A DNA stretch of 21,986 bases. It comes from Gemmatimonadota bacterium (GTDB lineage Bacteria; 4572-55; J002). Under the pieces are notes generated by a model that searched no databases, was not told the DNA's origin, and saw only the letters and a list, made by a program, of their open reading frames with translations. The stretch lies in contig RFFQ01000167.1 in NCBI GenBank assembly GCA_003697105.1, positions 1-21,986 of the forward strand, in the 5' to 3' direction. Shown in pieces: positions 7,490 to 15,665 of the stretch; within the stretch, counting starts at the first letter, position 1; the number at the start of each line of letters is the position of its first letter. The position numbers and the translations under genes were made by a program.

Positions 7490-10400
7490 CTACCTCACAA
7501 TACTTAATTTACCGGTTTTGGTAACGGTCTGTCCCTCGCGTTTGGCACTGATCCGGTAAAAATAGGTGCCATTTGCCAACACTTCTCCTTGGTCGGTTGT
7601 GCAATCCCATGGAATTTCATGATAATCTGTACCGGTGAGACCGTACACCCCGGCATCCCCTTCCCGGATCGTCTTGATTCGCCGTCCGGCTACGGTGTAA
7701 ATCTGAATGATAACTTCATCTGCCGGTCGGGTCAAGGTGTATGTGAAAATGGTTTTATCGTCTTCAGTTTGTACCGGATTGGGGTAATTCCCAACGGTCA
7801 GAATATCAAAATCGGCAACCACATGAAACGTGATCTGTTTTTTCGCAGAATTGCCATTGCTATCGAACCCTTCTATGGAGATTGTGTACGTTCCCGTATC
7901 CAGTTTTGGCATGTACCGTGCGGTTCCTAAACTGGGATTGTGCGGATTCAGATGATACGCCATACCCGTCTCGACCGGTATGTTATTTTGAGTAATATTC
8001 ACCGACCGCAACCAAAAATCAATCCCATTTTGATCCGAGAAAATGGCGGTAATAATCGGTTCATTACTGACATACCCGCCATCCGCAAATTGTTGAGCCT
8101 CCACATCCACATGGATTTGTGGTGGGGTTTGGTCGGTACTCTGAAAAACTGCAAACGTCCCAAAATTTGAGGTCACCAACACCAATGAATCGCCGGTTCG
8201 TTCTACCCTTTCGGTTACCCGGTACCAATAGCCCGTATGGGGAGATTGCCGGTATAACCATACCTCAACACTGTCTGGAGCATCAATCGAGCAGTGTAAT
8301 GCCATCATACCCGTAAAATTGAGCGTAGAATCGAGGGGGCTAATGGTGTATTTTGAGAACTGTCCATCTTCAAGCAAAATAGGGTGTATATCTGGCTGAT
8401 TGGACACGCGCGCCAATGGCTGGCGGACGAATTGGAATGCCGCCGGCTGGTTCGCGGAGAGGATTTCCAGTTGTACCATTTGATCGGCGGACGTCCAGTT
8501 TTGGGGGATTTGCTGGGGATCGACTGCCAACACGTTTAGGGGTTCACCAGCCCGGTGGAGATGGTTGTTACCGGTGAAACTCTCCCCCCAATCCCCATTG
8601 GGATTAACCTCCACATTGATCTCAAATGATGTCAATTGGGAGGGTAGTGAATCGAGTTCGATGGATGCCACCTCCCATGCTTCTACCGCAATGTGCGGTA
8701 AGACTGTTTCCCGAGTTATCCAATGTTCCGTTTCCATGGGACGGTACCGGAATCGCACGGGTACATTCTCTGCCGGCGATCCACCCAGATTGTGGATAGT
8801 GACCTGAAGTTTCGGGACCGTATGACCTGTAATTTTTAAAGACGTATCAATTATCTCAAAATCTGGCGGGCACGACGCTTGTGCCTGATATATTTGACTG
8901 CGTTGGCTGTGGTCGGCGTTGGCAAAATAATAATCGATACAATATTGATAATTTTTTGTGCCGGTACAATAGGTTGCCGGTGGAATTGGTGAGGTCATCC
9001 GAAAGATGTTGTCCGCCGGGGTCATCAGCGTGCGGGTGTAACCGGCATTACTTTGGCGGCACTGCTGGTTATAACGCCAATAACAATACAGATTTCCATC
9101 CAGTGCGCCGGGATTATCCAATTCCACTTGAATCCAGATCGAATCTTGACTGAGGGGTTGGGGTGGTTCAATGCGAATCGTGTTAAAATTGATGTTGGTT
9201 AAGTTGACCGGTTGGCAACCGACCGCTTCTGCACCTGTTGTTGCGTTCCAGCCATAGATGGTCAAATAGATCGTTTCCGGTGCATCTTCCGGCAAATGGA
9301 GCGAGACCGTCTGGGTAGGCAGTGTCGCATTGGTGAAAGTCACCGGTGGGGATTCATAGTACACTGCCTCCGGTGTGGTCAACGGGTCGGTGTAGCGTTC
9401 ACGGGTAAAACGGTAAAAACCCGTACCGCCGGTTAAATTGCTTTCTGTGAGTGTCCCGCTGACCTCCAATCGAACGGAATCGGCGGCGGTCGTGAGCACC
9501 CGAACCTGAGGGTAAATCGTCTGGCGGGGTAAACTAAATTCGAGAGCCGGATCACCAAAGAGGTGATATTCATGGATGGAATCTTGAATCTGATCCGAAT
9601 TAAAGAAGTGTTTGTAATAATACAGCATGCCCAAGGTAAGCCATTCGCCGAAACGGGTCGCATGTTGTTGAAACATGGCATATGATAAGCCGCTGGCAAT
9701 ACCAAAATTACCATTGGTGTAGCCAAATCCGGAGGAGCCAATAGTGCCGACTGCCCCGCCCCGTTCATGGGTTAGAAATCGGACGGAAATCGGCTCAAAA
9801 TTCGGTGAATCGTAGATGCCGGTAAAGCACGTCAAACTAACAATAATGGGGAGATGTTGCCGGTTGTTCATGCGGGGAACATCCTCATAGCGCAGTAATC
9901 CCCGGTCACTCCAGATACCGCCGCCGCCATGTCCTTGATAAATGGCGTACCGCACGCCTTCATCAAAAATGTCTAGCAGGCGCTGGGTTGTTCCATATTC
10001 CGGCGCACTGGGTGGCGCCGAGACATACACTTTAGTAGAATAGACCCCGCCCGGTTGTTTTTCCACCAGTTGGTTGCTATAATCCTGAAAATAGGTGTAT
10101 CCACCGGTTTCCTGACCGGCAACAAAGAGGGTTCGTCGCCGCCAATCCCCGTAATTTGGAAATTCCTCATACTGTTGAATTTTATCAATGACCACTTGCA
10201 CCGCTTCACCGCTTTGTACCGGAATCCGCCCGATAAAATAATCGGGCAACTTATCATATTCTCCATTGACTGCCGTCACAGAAGCGTACCAATTATCCGA
10301 TGCCACATAGCCAAAGTCGCGGGAGCGATAGGCATACGCTGGAATGGTCTCAAAATTAAGGTCTGCCACCGTTTTGTAATACTGTTGGGAGCCTGAACCC

Positions 10401-12472
10401 AACAGCAACACAAATTCTGGGACTACCGTCCAGTTATGATAGACATATTCCAGAAAATCCCGGATGGCGTAGGGGCTGTAAATCCCGTAATTAAATTCAT
10501 CAAATACGTCTTCAATGGTGACAACTTCTACCGTGAGACCGGTGCGACGGCGATAATCTGCCAGCCGTTCTGCTTGGGGTTGCAAATGGTTGGCAGTGAT
10601 GATCAGGTACTGGGCGGCATGGGAAGGGGTGCGAAACGTAGAGAGTGTATCCGGTACGACCAACAGCGGTTGCTTTTTTGCCGTTTCGGTCAAGGCAACG
10701 TAGCGTACCTCCCGGGTGAGCACCTCATCCTGAAACGTGAGGTTATAACCGGTACGGTTGGCATTCGTTTCAATCCGGTTTTGGACGATGCGGCTGGTGC
10801 CCAGTTTGTACACCGCAATTTGATCTGACGAGAAGCCCTCCAATAGAAATTGATAATGTCCTAACGGGTGGTCTTTCGGGATGGTAAATTCGATGTAATC
10901 CTCCACCGCAACGTATTTTCGGGCATATTCCAGCTCGATCCAATTCAGCCAGACATCGTCGGAGATGGCTATTGGGACATCCGCTACATAATCGCTAGTG
11001 ATAGTTAGGGTATTTTGATGTTCGCGCAGATGGGTATTCAGGGCAAAATCGGGTACGTCAGCCGTATCAAACTGGTACGGTTCGCGCCCGTACCATGTCA
11101 CGTTTTCCCCGATTAAGCGCTGATTCAAATAAAAATTAAGCCGGTGTTCGGTCAGGTATCTTTCTGATCCCCCGCCATAAAGCGAGACCCGCACGTTGAC
11201 GGTGTCCAACCGGGTGATGTCGGGTGATTGTAGCGGGAGTTCCACCGTTGTCAAGGAGGATTCTTCGATTTTTTGTGCCCAAAAACGACGGTCTTCCACC
11301 CGGCGCAGGTTGTTGCGGTTGGGGTAGTTGATGTCCGTTTTGAGGCGGTCATAGCGTTCGTTGCGCTCTATGTGTTGGCGGAAGGTGTACGAGGTTGGGA
11401 TGATCACCTCCGGATCAAGTACCGAGCCGTCTTCCTCTCCCAGCCGCAACCCACCAGTCTCACCCCAGCTTAGCCAGTACACATTGCGGTCGGAATAGGG
11501 GTCAATCTCGTGAAATTCACCGTTATAGGTTCCCCGGTTCCGCTCGCCATAAAATTCAAGGTAATCTTGCGGATCAAACCGGTTATCGGCTTCTCCGAAA
11601 ACGTAGATAGGCACGTCTTCTCCACGATTCTGCAGGCGAAATGTGCGCGGATCGACGTCGCTTAAATCGATCTCATGTTCCAAAAAGAAGGCGTAATCTA
11701 GCTTGTAAATACCGTCTTCATCCAGATAGATTTTATAGCGGTTTTCAGTCTGGCGCAGGGTTGAACCGGTTCGATCCGGGGTGCGGGGTTGCCGCCACTG
11801 GCGTGCTATCGCGTAGTTGAGGATCGCCTTTTGTAGCGTATTTTGCCCCCGGGAAGGCGGGGGGATGGGCTCACTCGCCGGAGTGGAGGGGAATTCCACC
11901 CGAAACCGTAAGGTTGTAATCACCCGCAACTGTTGCCGGATCGGATTATAAGCAAATGGTGCGATCAATATCTTGGCAATTCGGAGGTCACGCCAAAAGC
12001 CATCAACTTCGACCCGTACCGGTGCTGCCGGATAAAACGCATCTTGTTGGTAAATCTGCTCATCCTGATAAAATTCAGCGAGCGGTTGTTGATGTTTGGT
12101 GGTATTTATTTTTTCAGTGGGATAAAGCCGGATGTTCTCTTCAATATGGCTTTCGGAGGCAAGGATGGAGAGGGTCACATTGCCGTTAGGGGGAATCCCG
12201 ATAAGTTCACCCATCAGCGGGAGAGCGGGTTTGCCGGGTTCACCGGTGAGCAATAACTCTGGCGCATGGAGTTGGTGCCACCGTTCCCCATTCGGGGCAA
12301 AGAAGGCTTCTAATTGGTAATCGGAGATGTGGACCTCAAAGGTAATGCCGGCGGCATCCGAATTCACTACACGCAGGTGATTTCCCGTAGCAGATTGTCC
12401 CGTTTGAGCATCCGCAACCGTCGTTGCCATCCAACAGAAAACAATGACCATCGGGGCGATATAAAACCGCAT
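7490..12472 (-). CDS. porU: PorU-like C25 (gingipain-family) protease with T9SS sorting domain
   Basis: This 1660-residue protein has a signal peptide (1-22, ADA/Q). A beta-rich N-terminal region follows (about 30-220), then a domain seen in PorU-type proteins (YKIYLDEDGIYKL from about 244; DYLEFYGERNRG). The C25 peptidase domain spans about 619-990 and starts YLIITANHLQ. Its dyad is intact: H848 in YQGHGGGG and C882 in SLTCFTG, 34 residues apart, close to the gingipain spacing. Downstream are Ig-like segments, a CARDB-like region (about 1215-1310) and a C-terminal T9SS type A/FlgD-like domain (about 1552-1660) with NYPNP (1562-1566) and ANGTYFYRI. In known T9SS, PorU is the surface sortase that removes cargo signals and attaches A-LPS. 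PorU of P. gingivalis is shorter, so this could instead be a secreted C25 protease. Adjacency to porV and the N-terminal domain favour PorU. Confidence 0.87.
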   Translation of the reverse strand: MRFYIAPMVIVFCWMATTVADAQTGQSATGNHLRVVNSDAAGITFEVHISDYQLEAFFAPNGERWHQLHAPELLLTGEPGKPALPLMGELIGIPPNGNVTLSILASESHIEENIRLYPTEKINTTKHQQPLAEFYQDEQIYQQDAFYPAAPVRVEVDGFWRDLRIAKILIAPFAYNPIRQQLRVITTLRFRVEFPSTPASEPIPPPSRGQNTLQKAILNYAIARQWRQPRTPDRTGSTLRQTENRYKIYLDEDGIYKLDYAFFLEHEIDLSDVDPRTFRLQNRGEDVPIYVFGEADNRFDPQDYLEFYGERNRGTYNGEFHEIDPYSDRNVYWLSWGETGGLRLGEEDGSVLDPEVIIPTSYTFRQHIERNERYDRLKTDINYPNRNNLRRVEDRRFWAQKIEESSLTTVELPLQSPDITRLDTVNVRVSLYGGGSERYLTEHRLNFYLNQRLIGENVTWYGREPYQFDTADVPDFALNTHLREHQNTLTITSDYVADVPIAISDDVWLNWIELEYARKYVAVEDYIEFTIPKDHPLGHYQFLLEGFSSDQIAVYKLGTSRIVQNRIETNANRTGYNLTFQDEVLTREVRYVALTETAKKQPLLVVPDTLSTFRTPSHAAQYLIITANHLQPQAERLADYRRRTGLTVEVVTIEDVFDEFNYGIYSPYAIRDFLEYVYHNWTVVPEFVLLLGSGSQQYYKTVADLNFETIPAYAYRSRDFGYVASDNWYASVTAVNGEYDKLPDYFIGRIPVQSGEAVQVVIDKIQQYEEFPNYGDWRRRTLFVAGQETGGYTYFQDYSNQLVEKQPGGVYSTKVYVSAPPSAPEYGTTQRLLDIFDEGVRYAIYQGHGGGGIWSDRGLLRYEDVPRMNNRQHLPIIVSLTCFTGIYDSPNFEPISVRFLTHERGGAVGTIGSSGFGYTNGNFGIASGLSYAMFQQHATRFGEWLTLGMLYYYKHFFNSDQIQDSIHEYHLFGDPALEFSLPRQTIYPQVRVLTTAADSVRLEVSGTLTESNLTGGTGFYRFTRERYTDPLTTPEAVYYESPPVTFTNATLPTQTVSLHLPEDAPETIYLTIYGWNATTGAEAVGCQPVNLTNINFNTIRIEPPQPLSQDSIWIQVELDNPGALDGNLYCYWRYNQQCRQSNAGYTRTLMTPADNIFRMTSPIPPATYCTGTKNYQYCIDYYFANADHSQRSQIYQAQASCPPDFEIIDTSLKITGHTVPKLQVTIHNLGGSPAENVPVRFRYRPMETEHWITRETVLPHIAVEAWEVASIELDSLPSQLTSFEINVEVNPNGDWGESFTGNNHLHRAGEPLNVLAVDPQQIPQNWTSADQMVQLEILSANQPAAFQFVRQPLARVSNQPDIHPILLEDGQFSKYTISPLDSTLNFTGMMALHCSIDAPDSVEVWLYRQSPHTGYWYRVTERVERTGDSLVLVTSNFGTFAVFQSTDQTPPQIHVDVEAQQFADGGYVSNEPIITAIFSDQNGIDFWLRSVNITQNNIPVETGMAYHLNPHNPSLGTARYMPKLDTGTYTISIEGFDSNGNSAKKQITFHVVADFDILTVGNYPNPVQTEDDKTIFTYTLTRPADEVIIQIYTVAGRRIKTIREGDAGVYGLTGTDYHEIPWDCTTDQGEVLANGTYFYRISAKREGQTVTKTGKLSIVR

Positions 12473-12482
12473 GGGCTATCCT

Positions 12483-12905
12483 TTAGATATCTTCAATACT
12501 TCGGACGCGATCTCCCACATTGATCGGGTTGGCACGCGGCATACCGGACATTGCATTGGGGCGAACATGTAGTTTTTTGCGGTTTTCCGTGGCTTCCCGT
12601 TTTTCCTGATGGTCTCGTGCCATCATGGCACTCAGAACTTGAGCCGGATGAGGTTCTTCTGCGGTGGTTTCCTTTCGTTCGCTGGTTGCGTACGCCAGCC
12701 GGTCTTGGACGTGGCTGACCACCACCCGTCCCTTGACCATCTCCAATTTACCCAACGATTCCCCGGTGTCGGGGTCTAGCACCTCGTCCCCATCTTCATA
12801 GACTAAAAAGGTCATGCCTTCCTTGACGTTTTGCTTTCGTCCAATGTTGAGAACGAGGGTGTATTCATCCAAAATTTTGGCAACTTTACCGTAAATAATG
12901 CTCAT
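12483..12905 (-). CDS. Small FlgT C-terminal-domain-like protein
   Basis: This 140-residue protein has no signal peptide or membrane segment. Residues 1-75 form a compact beta domain: GKVAKILDEYTLVLNIGRKQ, then VKEGMTFLVYEDG, DPDTGESLGKLE and VKGRVVVSHVQDRLAYAT. The pattern (nucleotide-free beta-barrel, 'G..v..G..f.v', 'DP.TGE.LG') resembles the C-terminal domain of the flagellar protein FlgT and similar small domains. A charged, Met-rich linker (76-123) follows, and a last strand NPINVGDRVRSIEDI probably completes the barrel, as 'vGD.V' does in that fold. The start is supported by AAGGG. It lies 16 bases after the TPR gene and 10 bases before porU, so all three are likely co-translated. No enzyme motif is seen; a structural or adaptor role is possible. 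The FlgT likeness is by motif and unverified. Confidence 0.82.
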   Translation of the reverse strand: MSIIYGKVAKILDEYTLVLNIGRKQNVKEGMTFLVYEDGDEVLDPDTGESLGKLEMVKGRVVVSHVQDRLAYATSERKETTAEEPHPAQVLSAMMARDHQEKREATENRKKLHVRPNAMSGMPRANPINVGDRVRSIEDI

Positions 12906-12921
12906 GTTATCCCTTCTTTAT

Positions 12922-14439
12922 TTATAGCACGGAGCCTGCCTGAAAAATGGCTAAATTGCGTTTGGCATTTTCCAGACTGGGGTCAAGTTCAATTGCTTTT
13001 TCCCAAGCTTTACAAGCACGATGATAATCATTTTGCTGAAAATAGATACTTCCCAAGCAGTCATAGGCAATTGCCAGATTGGGATTTTTTTCAATTGCCC
13101 GGTTGAAGCGACCGATTGCCGCCTCCAAATTACCGGTTTCGTATTCTAATAGTCCCAAATTGAGGAAGCCTTTGGCAAAATGGGGGTCTAATTCCACACT
13201 GCGTTCCAAGTGGCGACGCGCTTTGTCGATCCGATTTAATCGGAGTTGGGTCAAGCCTAAATTGGTGTAATACTCCGGTGTTTCCGGGTCAAGTTGGATT
13301 GCCTGCTGAAATTCGTATTCGGCGGCGGCATAGGCGCGCCGGAAGAAATATTCCACGCCTTGGTCATTGTGCTGGCGTGCGGTCTCCAATTGGAGTTTCA
13401 TTTTTTGTTCGTTTTTTTCTTCTCGTTCTTGATTTAGGGTCGCTAAAATTTGCTTGTTGGTTTTGTATAATTCGCTCATGAGGCGCACTTCTTCGTTGAT
13501 GCGCTCGGTTTGAGTTGCCACAAAGCCGCGTTGTGCCGCCAAATATTCTCCCAAGCGGCGATCCACAAGGTCGCGGGTCTGTTGGCTGGTTTCAATCGCT
13601 TTGCCCAACCATTCGGTTTGTTCTTCGCTTTTTTCCGCTTGTGTTTTAAAGAACTCTTGTTGATCCGCCAAATGCCGGTCTAACCGGTTTGTCAGCGCGT
13701 CATGTAACGTGGCAATGGCGGTGTTTGTTTCGCCTAAAATCTGTTGGAGCGTTTCGTGGCGTTGTTGGTACTCGCTAAGAATTGCCTCAATGGCGGTGTT
13801 CACCTGCTCAAATCCGGTTTGAACTTCCGTCTGGAATGCGCGGAGTTGGTCGATCAGCTCGTGTTGGTTGGCAACGGCGGCTTCTAGCTCTGTTTTTAGG
13901 GCTTGTTGATCCGTGTGTTCCGTGGCTTGGAATGTCTGCAGTTGGTTTTGGAGGGTTTCGATTTCGGTCAGATGCCGTTCGGCGGTCTGTTCAATGGCAT
14001 GGATTGTATTACTGAGATGAGCATTGATTGCCTGAAGAGGTGACACCAGCGCCTCACGGCCCTCTTTGGCATCGTTGAGATAGGCATAGAGCGTGGTACT
14101 CAGGTTTTGAAGCTTTTTGGACGCTTCACCGGTGGAATGGAGTAGATTTTCCCCTAAGCGTTGTACCCCTGAGAAGGAATCTTCGATGGAGGTTTCCACC
14201 CGCTTACCGGACTCATTTTGTTGTCGTAACACGGCATCCGTTGCTTTGTGGATGGCATCAATGATGTTTTGTTGCACCAATCCTTGATTCCGGTGAATGC
14301 GATCCGTCAAGGCACCTGTGTAGGGGATGGAACACTTTTTCTCTTTTTCATTATAGACCATGCATTCCGTTTTGAGGCATGGTAAAAGGGGTTTTTCGGG
14401 GTCGGTACTTCGTAAAAAGGGACAAAACACATCGGACAT
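12922..14439 (-). CDS. Cys-cluster, long coiled-coil and TPR protein
   Basis: This 505-residue protein has an unusual three-part layout and no signal peptide or membrane segment. Residues 1-40 carry four cysteines, C6, C21, C26 and C36 (C-x14-C-x4-C-x9-C), which could bind zinc or an Fe-S cluster. Residues about 45-350 are almost all predicted coiled coil, rich in Q, E, T, L and A, with repeated patterns such as QTGFEQVNTAIEAIL and EQTEWLGKAIETSQQTRD. Residues about 354-500 hold four TPR units (for example AEYEFQQAIQLDPETPEYYTN, LERSVELDPHFAKGFLNLG), a protein-binding scaffold. A strong AAGGAG precedes the ATG. It begins 19 bases after ygfZ and ends 16 bases before the FlgT-C-like gene. Position suggests a cytoplasmic organiser for the PorU/PorV operon. 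I do not recognise a named family. Confidence 0.88.
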   Translation of the reverse strand: MSDVFCPFLRSTDPEKPLLPCLKTECMVYNEKEKKCSIPYTGALTDRIHRNQGLVQQNIIDAIHKATDAVLRQQNESGKRVETSIEDSFSGVQRLGENLLHSTGEASKKLQNLSTTLYAYLNDAKEGREALVSPLQAINAHLSNTIHAIEQTAERHLTEIETLQNQLQTFQATEHTDQQALKTELEAAVANQHELIDQLRAFQTEVQTGFEQVNTAIEAILSEYQQRHETLQQILGETNTAIATLHDALTNRLDRHLADQQEFFKTQAEKSEEQTEWLGKAIETSQQTRDLVDRRLGEYLAAQRGFVATQTERINEEVRLMSELYKTNKQILATLNQEREEKNEQKMKLQLETARQHNDQGVEYFFRRAYAAAEYEFQQAIQLDPETPEYYTNLGLTQLRLNRIDKARRHLERSVELDPHFAKGFLNLGLLEYETGNLEAAIGRFNRAIEKNPNLAIAYDCLGSIYFQQNDYHRACKAWEKAIELDPSLENAKRNLAIFQAGSVL

Positions 14440-14458
14440 GGGTCACTCCTTGCAAATG

Positions 14459-15526
14459 TCAAAAGGGCAGGGTGCTGGTCTTGGCACGAATCACCGTTTG
14501 GGAGCGGATGATGACATCCATTCCTGCCGTAAAATCTCTATTTTTAATATAACCGAGTGCGACCAGTTGCTGGAGTTTGATCGATCTCACGCTGGACGTA
14601 ATAAACCCGATCTCTTTTTCTGTTTCCGTGTAAATTTTATCCTGCGGTGCAGGTAGCTGGTCACCTTCAAGGCGCAAACCGTAAAGACTATGTTTGATTT
14701 TTTTTGAGCTATCCACCCGTGCCACGACTTCTTGCCCCACATAACACCCTTTGTTGAAACTGATAGCATGGTGTAATCCGGCTTCCAGTGGATTGACCGC
14801 CTTTGTGAGTTCGTACCCGCCCACGGGGAGACCCGTTTCGATCCGCAAGGTTTGGTATGCTTGGTCGCCCACCGGTGTGGCACCATTTGCCACCACCGCC
14901 GACCAGACCAATGGTGCATACTCGGCGGGACAAATTAGATAATACGCTGGCACACTCAAATCAGATGTTCGCATCAGGGTACACGGAACATGGTCAATGG
15001 AAGTGTGATCAAATTGATGAATACTCCATTCTTCAACCGGTTTACCGGCAAGATCACTCAGCACTTTCACGGCAGAAAACCCGGCAATTAACAGGCAACC
15101 GAAGGAATCGGTCACATTTTCAAAGTGGGCATCATCTAACGGAAAGGTGTAGTTTTCGATCCATTGCAGGTCCGTTTCAATTTGGTGGGGGCTTGTCAGG
15201 GCAAGCAGTTCCTGTTTCTTCGATTTAAGCACGATCAACAGGTCCACAATACGTCCTTTTTCTGTAGTCAGGACGGTACTCATGGCATGGAAGGGTTCCA
15301 TTTGCATGAGGTTGTTGGTGGAGAGGCGGTTTAATAACCCCAGAGCATCTTTGCCGGTGGCACGAAATTTACCCAGAGTGGAAACATCAATAACACCCAC
15401 ATCTTCCACGAGGGCGTGGTATTCTGCTGTGACACTGCCATAATGGGCGGGAATCTGCCAGCCGTTTTGTTCGGTGAAGGTCGCGTGAAGGTGTTGGTGG
15501 GTGGAATGAAGCGGTGTTTTTTTCAT
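14459..15526 (-). CDS. ygfZ: YgfZ/GcvT-type folate-binding protein
   Basis: YgfZ (bacterial relative of IBA57) is a cytoplasmic folate-dependent protein that supports certain Fe-S enzymes such as MiaB; it shares the aminomethyltransferase fold with GcvT. The 355-residue protein carries the diagnostic motif KGCYVGQE (259-266) with C261. N-terminal text (YHALVEDVGVIDVSTLGKFR, LLNRLSTNNL) and TLRIETGLPVGGYEL resemble GcvT/YgfZ domains. The C-terminal beta domain (IGFITSSV, VALGYIKN) is also typical. GcvT proper lacks the KGC-GQE motif, so YgfZ is preferred. AGGA precedes the ATG. It is 139 bases downstream of the methyltransferase gene and 19 upstream of the TPR gene, at the head of the tightly packed group. 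If the TPR protein's cysteines bind Fe-S, the pairing could be meaningful, but that is speculative. Confidence 0.92.
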   Translation of the reverse strand: MKKTPLHSTHQHLHATFTEQNGWQIPAHYGSVTAEYHALVEDVGVIDVSTLGKFRATGKDALGLLNRLSTNNLMQMEPFHAMSTVLTTEKGRIVDLLIVLKSKKQELLALTSPHQIETDLQWIENYTFPLDDAHFENVTDSFGCLLIAGFSAVKVLSDLAGKPVEEWSIHQFDHTSIDHVPCTLMRTSDLSVPAYYLICPAEYAPLVWSAVVANGATPVGDQAYQTLRIETGLPVGGYELTKAVNPLEAGLHHAISFNKGCYVGQEVVARVDSSKKIKHSLYGLRLEGDQLPAPQDKIYTETEKEIGFITSSVRSIKLQQLVALGYIKNRDFTAGMDVIIRSQTVIRAKTSTLPF

Positions 15527-15579
15527 GGGTTTTCCTAAATTAACCGTTTATCCGATGAAGAAACTCCTAAAAACACATC

Positions 15580-15595
15580 AAATTCATGAATTTTA
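15580..15595 (-). promoter_or_regulatory. 14-base palindrome next to a TAAAAT box
   Basis: AAATTCATGAATTT (15580-15593) is a perfect palindrome in the 139-base spacer between the methyltransferase and ygfZ. On the minus strand it overlaps TAAAAT (15595-15590), a 5/6 -10 match. No convincing -35 box is found at 16-18 bases upstream. The site could be an operator at an internal promoter; a chance palindrome in AT-rich DNA is possible. Otherwise the spacer (15527-15665) shows only a C7 run (15617-15623). Confidence 0.3.
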
Positions 15596-15665
15596 CCGCC
15601 CAATTCTTTAACGGAAGGGGGGGTGATCGAACAAAACCAAATACCGCAATACGACGGGCACCGCC

